DNA of 64,000 bases from Actinomycetospora chiangmaiensis DSM 45062 (GTDB taxonomy: Bacteria; Actinomycetota; Actinomycetes; Mycobacteriales; Pseudonocardiaceae). Position 1 is the first letter of the stretch; every line of letters begins with the position of its first letter. Below, piece by piece: positions 48,761 to 56,906 of the stretch. The notes under the pieces are model-generated. The model worked only from the letters and a program-made list of their open reading frames with translations. It was not told the origin of the DNA and searched no databases. The stretch spans positions 124,001-188,000 of the forward strand of contig NZ_KB903218.1 in the NCBI RefSeq assembly GCF_000379625.1. The letters run 5' to 3'. The translations under genes and the position numbers were made by a program.

Positions 48761-49525
48761 ATGACCACGACGAACGCCCTCGAGTCCCGCCACCGCCACG
48801 ACTCCCGCTGCTGGTGGGACCACCTGCAGGCCGGCTGGGTCTGCCCGCCCGTGACCCGGACGCCGGAGCGTCCCCCCGTCGACGTCCGCGACATGCTCGT
48901 CGTGCACACCGCCCTGCTCCGCGAGTTCCGCCTCGCGCCGGCCGCCGTCGGCCGGGTGGCTCTCGGGGACCGGCGCCGGGCCGCCGCCGTCGGGAAGCAC
49001 CTGCGGCTGCTGTGCGACCTGCTCCACCACCATCACCAGGGCGAGGACGAGCTCCTGTGGCCGCCGCTGCGCGACCGGGTTCCACACGCCGCCCTCGCCC
49101 GCCTCGAGGCGGCCGAGGCGCAGCACGTGGAGATCGACGCCGCCCTCGACCGGGTCGCCGCGGCGCGCCGGACCTGGACCGCCACGGTCGACGCGGCGGG
49201 CCGGGACGCGCTGGTCACGACCCTGTCCGACCTGCACGGCCTGCTCGCCGAGCACCTCGACCTCGAGGAGCGCACCCTGCTGCCCCTCGCGGCGGTGCAC
49301 CTCACCGAGGCCGAGTGGGCCGCGGTCGGGGAGGCCGGCGCGGCGGCGGTGCCGAAGCCCGTGCTGCCGCTGGTGTTCGGGATGTTCGCCTACGAGGGCG
49401 ACCCCGAGGTGCTCGCGACGATGCTCGCCGCGGCTCCCGCGCTCCCGCGGGCGATCGTGCCGCGCATCGCGCCGCGCATCTACGCCCGCCGCGCGGTCCG
49501 GATCCACGGCACCGCGCGCCCCTGA
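48761..49525 (+). CDS. Hemerythrin/HHE-domain protein
   Basis: A 254-residue four-helix protein with a non-haem diiron-type His/Glu set: VVHTALLREF, LLHHHHQGEDELLWPPL, QHVEIDAAL and HLDLEERTLLPLA. Such proteins bind O2 or NO or buffer iron and redox stress. The C-terminal 80 residues form a second helical part (LPLVFGMFAYEGDPEVLATM) seen in actinobacterial hemerythrin-like proteins. ATG 48761 was chosen as the first Met after the divergent operator; the frame upstream is not protein-like. Confidence 0.88.
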   Translation: MTTTNALESRHRHDSRCWWDHLQAGWVCPPVTRTPERPPVDVRDMLVVHTALLREFRLAPAAVGRVALGDRRRAAAVGKHLRLLCDLLHHHHQGEDELLWPPLRDRVPHAALARLEAAEAQHVEIDAALDRVAAARRTWTATVDAAGRDALVTTLSDLHGLLAEHLDLEERTLLPLAAVHLTEAEWAAVGEAGAAAVPKPVLPLVFGMFAYEGDPEVLATMLAAAPALPRAIVPRIAPRIYARRAVRIHGTARP

Positions 49526-49547
49526 GCGGCGTCGGCCCGGCCCGACG

Positions 49548-50525
49548 TCAGCCCACGGCCGTCCGCAGCGCCGTCACCATGCGTCCCCGGAAGGCGCGCA
49601 TCGACGGCGCGGCCGGCACGTTCGCGTCGGCCCCGTGGTACATCGCGGGCTCGACGTGGAGCTCCACCGGCACCCCGGCGGCACGCAGCCGCCCGGCGTA
49701 GGAGACGTCCTCGTCGTGGAAGAGGTCCTGGTCGCCGACCCCGATCCAGGTCGGCGGCAGGCCCGCCAGGTCCCGACGACGGGCCGGCGCGGCGCCGTCG
49801 GGCACACCGGCCGAGCCCGCGGGGCGCCCCACGTAGGCCGTCCACGCGCGGCGGTTCATCCGCGCGTCCCACACGAACCGGCCGCGACCGCCGGGGACGC
49901 GGGCGAGCGCCGTCCGGTCGTCGAGCATCGGGTACTCGAGCAGCGCGAACGCGACCGGGCGGCCCTCGTCGTGCGCGCGGTGCACGGTGGCCGCCGCGAG
50001 TCCGCCGCCGGCGCTGGCCCCGCCCACGGCGATGCGGTCCGGGTCGACGCCGAGTTCGGCGGCGTGGTCCTGCAACCAGCGCAGGGCGACGACGCAGTCG
50101 TCGAGGTCGGCCGGGAACGGGTCCTCGGGGGCGAGCCGGTAGTCCACGCTGACGACCAGTACGCCCGCCTCCGCGGCGAAGCGGCTCGCGAGGTCGTGGT
50201 CCATGCCCGGGTGCCCCACGAGGTGCCCGCCGCCGTGGATCCACAGCAACGCACCGCTGGGGGTGGGCCGCGACCCGCCGTCGTAGAGGAGGACCGGGAC
50301 TCCGCCCGGAACCGTCCGCTCCGTGACCTCCACGCCCGGCGCGACCGCCGTGTCCTCGCGCATCCGGGCGCGCAGCGCCGGGAGCACCGCCAGGGGCACC
50401 CGGGCGTAGGAGATCAGCAGCCGCGGGGTGCGCAGCTCGGGTGCGACCCGCGCGAGAGCACGCGCCGTCCCGACGGCCCACGTCCCCAGCAGGACGCCGA
50501 GGAGGGCGGCGACGATGCGCCTCAC
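49548..50525 (-). CDS. HSL-family alpha/beta hydrolase (esterase)
   Basis: The 325-residue esterase has an N-terminal hydrophobic segment (IVAALLGVLLGTWAVGTA) that may be an anchor. It carries the oxyanion loop LLWIHGGGHLVGH, the nucleophile GGASAGG, PTWIGVGDQDLFHDEDVSYA with the catalytic Asp and EPAMYHGAD with the His. These are hormone-sensitive-lipase-family features. GTG start overlaps the upstream FAD-oxidase stop by 4 nt, so the two are coupled; the shared substrate could be a hydroxyacid ester (inference). Confidence 0.9.
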   Translation of the reverse strand: MRRIVAALLGVLLGTWAVGTARALARVAPELRTPRLLISYARVPLAVLPALRARMREDTAVAPGVEVTERTVPGGVPVLLYDGGSRPTPSGALLWIHGGGHLVGHPGMDHDLASRFAAEAGVLVVSVDYRLAPEDPFPADLDDCVVALRWLQDHAAELGVDPDRIAVGGASAGGGLAAATVHRAHDEGRPVAFALLEYPMLDDRTALARVPGGRGRFVWDARMNRRAWTAYVGRPAGSAGVPDGAAPARRRDLAGLPPTWIGVGDQDLFHDEDVSYAGRLRAAGVPVELHVEPAMYHGADANVPAAPSMRAFRGRMVTALRTAVG

Positions 50526-51907
50526 AGGACCTTGCCCGGGTTGAGGATGCCGTGCGGGTCGAGGGCGGCCTTGACCGCGCGCTGCATGGCGAGGTTCTCG
50601 GGGGACTGCTCGGCGACGAGGCCGTCACGCTTGAGGAGGCCGACGCCGTGTTCGCCGGTGACCGTTCCACCGAGGTCGATCGCGTCGGCGATGATCTGGT
50701 GGAACGCGGCCTGGGCGCGCTCGCGGGCGGGCTCGTCGCCGACGGGGGTGACCAGCAGCGGGTGCAGGTTCCCGTCGCCGGCGTGGGCGATGTTGGCGAT
50801 GGTGGTGCCGGCCCGCTCGCCGATGGCCTGGATGCGCGCGAGCATCTCGGGCACCGCCGCGCGCGGGACGCAGACGTCCTCGGTGAGCACCGGCCCGAGC
50901 CGTTCGAGCGCGGGGTAGGCCAGGCGTCGGGCCGCGAACAGCGCGTCGGCCTCCTCGGCGTCGGCGGCGCGGGCGGAGAAGGAGGCGCCGGCGGCGTCGA
51001 AGTGCCGGATCATCTCCTCCGCCTCGGCCTGCCCGGCGGCGCCCGGCGCGTCGGAACGGCCGAGCAGCAGGACGTCGGCCTCGGCGGAGATGCCGAGGTT
51101 CTTCCAGTCGTCCACCGCCTGCAGGCACGTCCTGTCCACCAGCTCGAGCGCGCTCGGCGTCAGACCGGCGGCGGTGATCGAGGCGACCGCGCGGCCGGCG
51201 TCGACGAGGTTCGCGAAGTACCCGGCGACGGTCTGCTCGGGCGCCCGGGCGGGACGGAGCTTGACGGTGATCTCGGTGATCAGCCCGAGGGTGCCTTCCG
51301 AGCCGACCATGAGGCCCGCGAGGTCGAGGCCCGCGACGCCCTTGGCGGTGCGGCGCCCGAGGCGGACGAGCTCGCCGAGGCCGTTGACGACCTGGACGCC
51401 CAGGACGTAGTCCCGCGTGACGCCGTACTTGACGCAGCACATGCCGCCGGCGTTGGTGGCGACGTTGCCGCCGATGGTCGACCAGGGGCTCGACGCCGGG
51501 TCCGGCGGGTACCAGAGGCCCTGCTTCGCGCACTCGGCCCGCAGGTCGTCGTTGACGATCCCCGGCTCGACGACGGCGAGCCGCTCGGCCGGGTCGATCT
51601 CGTGGATGCGGGTCATCTGCTCGAGGCTCACCACGACGCTGCCCGCGACGGCGTTCGCGCCGCCCGAGAGGCCGGTGCCCGCACCGCGGGGGACCACCGG
51701 CACCCTGTGCTCCAGGCACGCCCGCACCACCGCCTGGCACTGCGCCGCGTCGAGCGGGCGCACGACCGCCGCCGGCAGCTCCCACGGCGCCCACTCCGCG
51801 TCGTCGTGCGCGTAGGAGGCGAGGACGTCGGGGTCGTCCACCACCCGGTCCGCGGGCAGCGACGCCCGCAGCGTGGCGACGACGGGTGCCGGGGCGACGG
51901 TGGTCAT
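50522..51907 (-). CDS. FAD-linked oxidase, glycolate/D-lactate dehydrogenase type (GlcD-like)
   Basis: A 461-residue VAO/PCMH-fold flavoprotein that oxidises a 2-hydroxyacid. FAD-binding parts are VVPRGAGTGLSGGANAVAGSVVVSLEQM and YPPDPASSPWSTIGGNVATNAGGMCCVKYG, and LVGSEGTLGLITEI-like MVGSEGTLGLITEITVKL follows. The C-terminus has HAGDGNLHPLL and TGEHGVGLLKRDGL, the metal/substrate His motifs. ATG 51907 was chosen over 51970. No GlcE/GlcF partner is adjacent, consistent with a single-subunit enzyme. Confidence 0.92.
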   Translation of the reverse strand: MTTVAPAPVVATLRASLPADRVVDDPDVLASYAHDDAEWAPWELPAAVVRPLDAAQCQAVVRACLEHRVPVVPRGAGTGLSGGANAVAGSVVVSLEQMTRIHEIDPAERLAVVEPGIVNDDLRAECAKQGLWYPPDPASSPWSTIGGNVATNAGGMCCVKYGVTRDYVLGVQVVNGLGELVRLGRRTAKGVAGLDLAGLMVGSEGTLGLITEITVKLRPARAPEQTVAGYFANLVDAGRAVASITAAGLTPSALELVDRTCLQAVDDWKNLGISAEADVLLLGRSDAPGAAGQAEAEEMIRHFDAAGASFSARAADAEEADALFAARRLAYPALERLGPVLTEDVCVPRAAVPEMLARIQAIGERAGTTIANIAHAGDGNLHPLLVTPVGDEPARERAQAAFHQIIADAIDLGGTVTGEHGVGLLKRDGLVAEQSPENLAMQRAVKAALDPHGILNPGKVL

Positions 51908-51941
51908 GGGGGCTCTCCGCGGCTCGGGAACGGGATCGGTC

Positions 51942-52886
51942 TCACGGTAACCCGACCCCCTGACGATCACGGTCCGCGAACGTCCGACGGTGACCCGAGG
52001 TCCCGGCCCGCCCGACCGCGGCCGCCGCGCGCTCGAGGGCTGCCGGCGAGGCAGGGGCGAGCGGCATGCGCACGTCCGGGGTCGCGATGCGGCCGGTCGC
52101 GTGCAGCAGGGCCTTCACGACGACGGGGTTGGGTTCGGCGAACAGGGCGGTCACCAGCGGCAGGAGCGCGTCGTGGTGGTCCCGGACGGCGGTCGCGCGG
52201 CCGGCGAGCCCGTCGGCGACGAGCGCCGCGAACCGGTCCGTGGCGACGTGCGCGGACGCCGCGATCGCGCCCCGCCCGCCGAGGAGCACGGTGGGGGCGA
52301 TGAACGCGTCGTCCCCGGCGAGGACGGCGAAGTCCGGGGGAGCGGCGGCGAGTACGGCCGCGGTGTCGAGGTCGAGGGCGCCGGTCGCCTGCTTGAGCCC
52401 CACGATCCGCGGGTGGGCGGCGAGGTCCAGCAGCGCGGTCGCGCCCAGACCGCGCCCGGTCCGCGCCGGCACGTTGTAGACCACCAGTGGCACCGGGGAC
52501 CGGTCGGCGACGTGGGTCAGGTGCGCGACGACCGCCGCCTCGGTGGGCCGCACGTAGTACGGCACCACGGTGAGCGCGGCGGTCACACCCGGCACGTCGG
52601 CGAGGGCGGCGTGCCGGGCGAGCGTGCTCCGGGTGTCGTTCGTCCCGGCCGCCACCATCAGCCCGGCGCCCCGCGCGGCCGCCACCTCGGCGCACACGCC
52701 GACCACGGCGCGCCGCTCCTCGGGCGTCAGCGACGTCGGCTCGCCGGTGGTGCCGAGGGCCACCAGGCCCCGCGCCCCGTCGTCGAGGACCTCGGTGGCG
52801 AGCCGGCGCAGCGCGTCGAGGTCGACCTCGTCGCGGGACGTGAAGGGGGTGACGAGCGGGACCCAGAGCCCGGCGGGATCGACCAT
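51942..52886 (-). CDS. DapA-superfamily aldolase/dehydratase
   Basis: The 314-residue TIM-barrel class I aldolase-type enzyme has LGTTGEPTSLTPEERRAVV, VVPYYVRPTEAAVVAHL with the Tyr, PLVVYNVPARTGRGL and the Schiff-base Lys in IVGLKQATG. It may be dihydrodipicolinate synthase or a relative such as a keto-acid aldolase; this is not decided, because a second copy is usual in actinobacteria and no lysine genes are near. ATG 52886; the frame upstream of it is non-homologous. Confidence 0.87.
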   Translation of the reverse strand: MVDPAGLWVPLVTPFTSRDEVDLDALRRLATEVLDDGARGLVALGTTGEPTSLTPEERRAVVGVCAEVAAARGAGLMVAAGTNDTRSTLARHAALADVPGVTAALTVVPYYVRPTEAAVVAHLTHVADRSPVPLVVYNVPARTGRGLGATALLDLAAHPRIVGLKQATGALDLDTAAVLAAAPPDFAVLAGDDAFIAPTVLLGGRGAIAASAHVATDRFAALVADGLAGRATAVRDHHDALLPLVTALFAEPNPVVVKALLHATGRIATPDVRMPLAPASPAALERAAAAVGRAGTSGHRRTFADRDRQGVGLP

Positions 52887-53017
52887 GTCCGGACCCTGGC
52901 GCGCGGCCGCCGGGAGGAGAAGCGAGAAAAGCGAGGGGGAGCGTGAAGCAGGGCTGCAGGCCGGACGGTCGACGCGACCCCGTAACACGCCCGGCGCCGC
53001 CCCCGGGGCGAGATCGC

Positions 53018-53023
53018 TACGGT
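53018..53023 (+). promoter_or_regulatory. -10 box of a leaderless promoter for the ferredoxin-like gene
   Basis: TACGGT, 7 nt (GGAGACG), then ATG 53031. It argues for the ATG over the GTG at 53022, which would fall inside the -10. Confidence 0.5.
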
Positions 53024-53030
53024 GGAGACG

Positions 53031-53405
53031 ATGCCTTCCTCCTCGGGCCCCACCGTCACCCTCTGCCGGGGCTGCTGCTGCGGCACCGTCCGCAAGCACC
53101 CGGGGGTCGACCACGCCGGGCAGGTCGAGCGGCTGCGCGAGGGGACGGCCGGGGCGGGCCGGGTGAAGCTCTCCGACTGCCTCGACGCCTGCGCCCAGTC
53201 GACCGTCGCCGTGGTCTCGCCCTCGCCCGAGGGGCGGCGGGCGGGCGGGAAGCCGGTCTGGCTGCTCGGGGTGCTCGACCGCGACACCGAGGACGAGATC
53301 GTGGCGTGGGTGCACGCCGGCGGCCCGGGGGTGGCCGACCCGCCCGGGATGCTCGACCTCCGCGTCTTCACGCCCGCCCGGCGGATCCGCACACAGGTGC
53401 CCTGA
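53031..53405 (+). CDS. Small (2Fe-2S) thioredoxin-like ferredoxin-domain protein
   Basis: The 124-residue protein has Cys12, Cys15, Cys16, Cys17 near the start and Cys50/Cys54 (LSDCLDACAQSTVAV), close to the C-x(n)-C ... C-x3-C pattern of thioredoxin-fold (2Fe-2S) ferredoxins such as the NuoE-like and NirD-like families. It could be an electron carrier or a metal/CobW-like accessory protein. The polyol dehydrogenase gene begins 17 nt downstream with its own promoter box. Confidence 0.7.
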   Translation: MPSSSGPTVTLCRGCCCGTVRKHPGVDHAGQVERLREGTAGAGRVKLSDCLDACAQSTVAVVSPSPEGRRAGGKPVWLLGVLDRDTEDEIVAWVHAGGPGVADPPGMLDLRVFTPARRIRTQVP

Positions 53406-53409
53406 CGCG

Positions 53410-53415
53410 CACACT
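53410..53415 (+). promoter_or_regulatory. CACACT box 7 nt before the polyol dehydrogenase gene
   Basis: CACACT, GGGCGGC, then ATG 53423. It lies directly after the preceding stop at 53405, so the gene may have its own leaderless promoter. Confidence 0.35.
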
Positions 53416-53422
53416 GGGCGGC

Positions 53423-54451
53423 ATGCAGCGCGTCGCCGTCCTGACCGAGCCGGACCACGTCGTCCTGGAGGACCGGGAGATCCCGGAACCGGGTCCGGGG
53501 CACGTCCAGGTGCAGGTACGCGCGGTCAGCGTGTGCGGCTCGGACGTCCACTACTACGACCACGGGCGCATCGGCGGGTTCGTCATGCACGCCCCGCTCG
53601 TGCTCGGGCACGAGACGGCGGGCGTGGTGACCGCTCTCGGGCCCGGGGTGACCGCACCCGTCGTCGGGACCCGGGTGGCGGTGGAGCCGCAGGAGGAGTG
53701 CGGGCAGTGCGCGCAGTGCCGGCAGGGCCGCTACCACCTGTGTCCGTACATCCAGTTCTTCGCGACGCCGCCGGTCGACGGCTCGTTCGCCGAGTACGTC
53801 GTGGTGCCCGCCCACCGGGCGCACCCGGTGCCGGACACCCTGTCCGACGAGGCCGCCGCGCTCATCGAGCCGCTGTCGGTGGCACTGCACGCGGCGGCGA
53901 AGGCCGACATCGGCCCGGGCTCACGCGTGCTGGTCAGCGGGGCCGGGCCCGTGGGACTGCTGTGCCTGCAGGTGGCGCTCGCCCGCGGGGCGTCGGCGGT
54001 CGTGGTCACCGACGTCATGGCGCTGCGCCGGGAGGCGGCGACGGAGTACGGCGCGACCGCCGTCGTCGACGCCAACGACCACGACGCGGGCCTCGCCGTC
54101 GTCAACGCGGTGCTCGGGCAGGCCGACGTGGTGCTGGAGTGCACCGGCGTGCAGCCCGCCATCGACCTCGCGGTCGCGGCCACCGCGCCGGCCGCGACCG
54201 TCGTGCTCGTCGGGACCGGGGCGACCGTGACCCTGCCGCTGGACGTCGTCCAGGCCCGCGAGCTCGTGGTGAAGGGGACCTTCCGGTACGCCCACGTCTA
54301 CCCGGCGGCGATCGACCTGGCGGCCACCGGCCGGATCCGGCTCGACGACATGGTGACCTCGCACCACCCGCTCGAGGACGCCGTCGGCGCCCTCCTCGCG
54401 GCCCGCCGGGACCCGATGGCGCTCAAGGCCGTGGTGCACCCGTCGTCGTGA
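53423..54451 (+). CDS. Zinc-dependent polyol (sorbitol/xylitol) dehydrogenase
   Basis: The 342-residue medium-chain alcohol dehydrogenase is close to sorbitol/L-iditol 2-dehydrogenases. The catalytic zinc site is SVCGSDVHYYDHGRIGGFVM and LGHETAGVV; the structural zinc Cys are in ECGQCAQCRQGRYHLC; the NAD motif is VLVSGAGPVGLLCLQVALA. It oxidises a sugar alcohol to a ketose. Its 3' end overlaps the convergent MFS gene by 29 nt, so both C-termini share the same DNA. Confidence 0.92.
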   Translation: MQRVAVLTEPDHVVLEDREIPEPGPGHVQVQVRAVSVCGSDVHYYDHGRIGGFVMHAPLVLGHETAGVVTALGPGVTAPVVGTRVAVEPQEECGQCAQCRQGRYHLCPYIQFFATPPVDGSFAEYVVVPAHRAHPVPDTLSDEAAALIEPLSVALHAAAKADIGPGSRVLVSGAGPVGLLCLQVALARGASAVVVTDVMALRREAATEYGATAVVDANDHDAGLAVVNAVLGQADVVLECTGVQPAIDLAVAATAPAATVVLVGTGATVTLPLDVVQARELVVKGTFRYAHVYPAAIDLAATGRIRLDDMVTSHHPLEDAVGALLAARRDPMALKAVVHPSS

Positions 54452-55631
54452 CCCGGCGGCCACGTGCCACCACCGCGAGCGAGACCAGCGCGAGGCCGCC
54501 GAGGACCCCGAACAGCACGCTGTAGGACACGGCGAGGGAGGCCACGGCGAGCACGGCGGGAACGATGAACCCGACGTAGGCGAGCGCGTAGAACACGGCG
54601 GTCAGCCCGGCGAGGTGGCGCGGGGCGGCCAGGCGCTGGACCTCGGCGAGGCCGCTGACCAGCGCGAAGCCGTAGCCGACGCCGAGGACGACGGCCGCGG
54701 CGATCGCGAGCACCACGCCCGGGGTCGCCGCGGTCCACGCCGCGAGCGCCATCCCGACGACGGCGAAGAGCGCGGCGACCATGCCACCCCGGGCGTCGTC
54801 GAACCCGAGCCGCTTCGCCAGCGACTGGGCGCCGACACCGGCCACGAGGGTCACCGCGGTCATGAGGGCCGCGAACGCGACGGCGTGGCCGGGGACGGCC
54901 GCGGCGACCAGGGACGGCAGCACCGCGTAGGCGATCCCCGCGCAGGTGAACACCCACGGCGCGACGGGTGCGACGACGGTCCAGAACTCGCGGTGCCCGC
55001 GGACGGGGATGCGGAGGTCGTCGCGGAGGCGTCCCGACGTGGGGGCGGCGAGCGTCTCCGCGGTCCGCACCGCGAGCAGGCCCAGCGGCACCCCGACGAG
55101 CACGTGCACCGCGTAGGAGAGGACCTCCGGGTACGGCGCCCACTGGGCGAGCACCCCGGCGGCGGCGGGCCCGAGCAGGAAGCCCAGGGTCAGCGACATG
55201 GCCGCGCGCGAGGCGCCGCCGGTGCCGGAGAGCTCCTTGATCCAGGTGGAGCCGACGGCCATCGCGACGCCGAGCGCGAGGCCCGCGAGCACGCGGCCGA
55301 GGAAGAGCAGCGGCACGGTGTCGCCGCCGAGGGCCAGCACCAGGCTGCCGGCGATCGCGAGCGGCGGCGCGGCGAGCATGAGCGGCTTGCGCCCGAACCG
55401 GTCGGACAGCGGGCCGCCGACGAGCATGCCGGGCACGATCCCGAGGACGTAGGCGCCGAGCAGCACGTCGACCGTCGCGGTGGAGAAACCGCCGAGCTCG
55501 CGGTACATCACCATCAGCGGCGTGAACTGGTTGCCGCCCCACGCGACCACGAAGAGCGCCAGCCCCACGGGGAGCCAGCTGGTCGAGCGCCCGACGACGG
55601 GTGCGTCCCGGTCCTCCAGGGTCGCGGTCAT
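54423..55631 (-). CDS. MFS transporter (sugar/drug type)
   Basis: A 402-residue, 12-helix permease with GGPLSDRFGRKPLMLAAPPLAIAG (loop 2-3 motif) and GRVLAGLALGVAMAVGSTWIKELSG. The neighbouring polyol dehydrogenase and GntR regulator suggest uptake of a sugar, polyol or organic acid, but the short loops also fit a drug exporter. ATG 55631 overlaps the GntR stop by 4 nt (ATGA), so both form one unit. The last codons overlap the polyol dehydrogenase gene tail to tail. Confidence 0.87.
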   Translation of the reverse strand: MTATLEDRDAPVVGRSTSWLPVGLALFVVAWGGNQFTPLMVMYRELGGFSTATVDVLLGAYVLGIVPGMLVGGPLSDRFGRKPLMLAAPPLAIAGSLVLALGGDTVPLLFLGRVLAGLALGVAMAVGSTWIKELSGTGGASRAAMSLTLGFLLGPAAAGVLAQWAPYPEVLSYAVHVLVGVPLGLLAVRTAETLAAPTSGRLRDDLRIPVRGHREFWTVVAPVAPWVFTCAGIAYAVLPSLVAAAVPGHAVAFAALMTAVTLVAGVGAQSLAKRLGFDDARGGMVAALFAVVGMALAAWTAATPGVVLAIAAAVVLGVGYGFALVSGLAEVQRLAAPRHLAGLTAVFYALAYVGFIVPAVLAVASLAVSYSVLFGVLGGLALVSLAVVARGRRVTTTGAPRP

Positions 55632-56287
55632 CGGGTGCGTCCTCCTCGGTGGGTGTCGTCCAGGTGGGTCACCAGCGCGGCGCGGAAGCCCTCGACGTCG
55701 GCCGCGGCGATGAGGTCGCGCAGGGTCCGGTGCTCGGCGAGCACCGACTCCGCGGCAGCGCTCCGGCCCCGGACGGACTCGGCGGTCATGCGCTGCTGGC
55801 GCTCGCGCAGGCTGCGGTAGAAGCCGGTGAGCAGCGAGTTCCCCCCGGCGTCGGCGATGAGCCGGTGGAACTCGGCGTCCGCCGCGACGAAGGCCGGCAG
55901 GTCGCCGTCGTCGTGGGTCTTGCGCTGGACCGCGATGGCGTCGTCGAGCTCGCCGACGAGGGCGTCGAGATCGTGCGGCCGGGCGGCGACGTCGGCGACG
56001 GCGTGCGTCTCGAGCAGGGCCCGGGCGTCGAGCACCTCGTCGATCTCGCGCGGGGCGACCGGGACCACGAGCGCGCCGCGCTTGGGGAACAGCCGCAGCC
56101 ATCCCTCGACCTCGAGGCGCAGGAACGCCTCGCGGACCGGGGTGCGCGACACCGTGAGCACGGCCGCGATCTCGCCCTCGCTCACCATCCGGCCGCCCTC
56201 GAGCTCGCCGGTCAGTACCCGTTCCTTGACGTGGCGGTAGACGAGGTCGGCAGCGGAGCACGCAGAGGCACCACTGGTGGACGACAT
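55628..56287 (-). CDS. GntR-family regulator, FadR subfamily (FCD domain)
   Basis: The 219-residue regulator has a winged-helix N-terminus (ADLVYRHVKERVLTGELEGGRMVSEGEIAAVLTVSRTPVREAFLRLEVEGWLRLF...) and an all-helical FCD ligand domain with metal-binding-type residues in FVAADAEFHRLIADAGGN. It is followed by, and probably controls, the MFS transporter. TAGCTT at 56294-56299 is 6 nt from the ATG, and the adjoining TGGATACAAGCT resembles a GntR/FCD operator half-dyad, so self-regulation is likely. Confidence 0.9.
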   Translation of the reverse strand: MSSTSGASACSAADLVYRHVKERVLTGELEGGRMVSEGEIAAVLTVSRTPVREAFLRLEVEGWLRLFPKRGALVVPVAPREIDEVLDARALLETHAVADVAARPHDLDALVGELDDAIAVQRKTHDDGDLPAFVAADAEFHRLIADAGGNSLLTGFYRSLRERQQRMTAESVRGRSAAAESVLAEHRTLRDLIAAADVEGFRAALVTHLDDTHRGGRTR

Positions 56288-56293
56288 GGATAC

Positions 56294-56299
56294 AAGCTA
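56294..56299 (-). promoter_or_regulatory. -10 box of a leaderless promoter for the GntR gene
   Basis: On the minus strand TAGCTT, GTATCC, then ATG. The surrounding CTTGTATCC resembles part of a GntR-family site, so the regulator could bind over its own promoter. Confidence 0.45.
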
Positions 56300-56351
56300 G
56301 CCGGGATGATCGATTGGTAGCAACCGAACGTGGTCGGGTGCACACGGTCGT

Positions 56352-56384
56352 CCGGTGGCGGCGACGGGCCGTCGCCGCCACCGG
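56352..56384. terminator. Perfect 14-bp hairpin at the end of the GlcG/HbpS gene
   Basis: CCGGTGGCGGCGAC (56352-56365) pairs with GTCGCCGCCACCGG (56371-56384), loop GGGCC. It lies just past the stop (on the minus strand) of the gene at 56392. Confidence 0.7.
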
Positions 56385-56391
56385 CGGGGGC

Positions 56392-56826
56392 CTACGCCCC
56401 TGTGCGCGCCACCAGCCCGGCCGCCTCGATCCCGGCGACGACGGCCTCCTCGTCGGCGAGGGAGGCGTCGCCCGACGCGCCGGCGGCGCCGATCACCTCG
56501 CCGTCCGCGTCGACGATGAAGACCCCGCCCGGCACCGAGAACACCTTCCCACCCGCGAGGGCGGCGACCGAGGTGAAGAACTCGGGGGAGTCGGACGCGC
56601 GCTGGGCGATCGCGCGGCTGTCCATCATCAGGCCGATGACGCCGTGGGCCTTGGCGATCGCGACGTCGGGTCGCAGGAAGCCCGACCCGTCGGCGCGGCC
56701 GAGCGCGACGAGGTGGCCGCCGGTGTCCAGGACCGCCACGGTGAGGGGCTTGTAGCCCGCCGACTCGCCGTGCTTGAGCGCCTCGGCGACGATGGTGCGG
56801 GCGTGCTCGTAGGTCAGGGAGCTCAT
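56392..56826 (-). CDS. GlcG/HbpS-family (haem-binding-like) protein
   Basis: The 144-residue protein has the family features YEHARTIVAEALKHGESAGYKPLTVAVLDTGGHLVALGRADGSGFLRPDVAIAKAHG and a C-terminal VPGGVFIVDADGEVIGAAGASGDASLADEE. GlcG/HbpS proteins form octamers; HbpS binds haem and senses redox stress, others are of unknown use near glycolate genes. ATG 56826 has AAGGAAGGG upstream. A gene for a FAD glycolate-type oxidase lies about 5 kb away, not adjacent. Confidence 0.88.
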   Translation of the reverse strand: MSSLTYEHARTIVAEALKHGESAGYKPLTVAVLDTGGHLVALGRADGSGFLRPDVAIAKAHGVIGLMMDSRAIAQRASDSPEFFTSVAALAGGKVFSVPGGVFIVDADGEVIGAAGASGDASLADEEAVVAGIEAAGLVARTGA

Positions 56827-56893
56827 GGCCCTTCCTTTCCCCGCGACGCGCCGCGTCATCCACCGTCCCGCGAGCCGGGCCGACTCCGGGAGA

Positions 56894-56899
56894 TACCGT
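56894..56899 (+). promoter_or_regulatory. -10 box of the leaderless promoter of the SpoIIE/CarH-like/STAS operon
   Basis: TACCGT, 7 nt, then ATG 56907. It sets the start of the phosphatase gene and probably drives the three-gene unit. Confidence 0.5.
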
Positions 56900-56906
56900 G
56901 GGACGC

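Noticed and set aside
47413-49701. 762-codon plus-strand frame across the LuxR and hemerythrin genes
   Set aside because: Low-complexity shadow of the real genes; both LuxR (-) and hemerythrin (+) have full family motifs in other frames.
53018-53030. GTG at 53022 as the start of the ferredoxin-like gene
   Set aside because: It overlaps the TACGGT box; ATG 53031 lies at the proper 7-nt distance.
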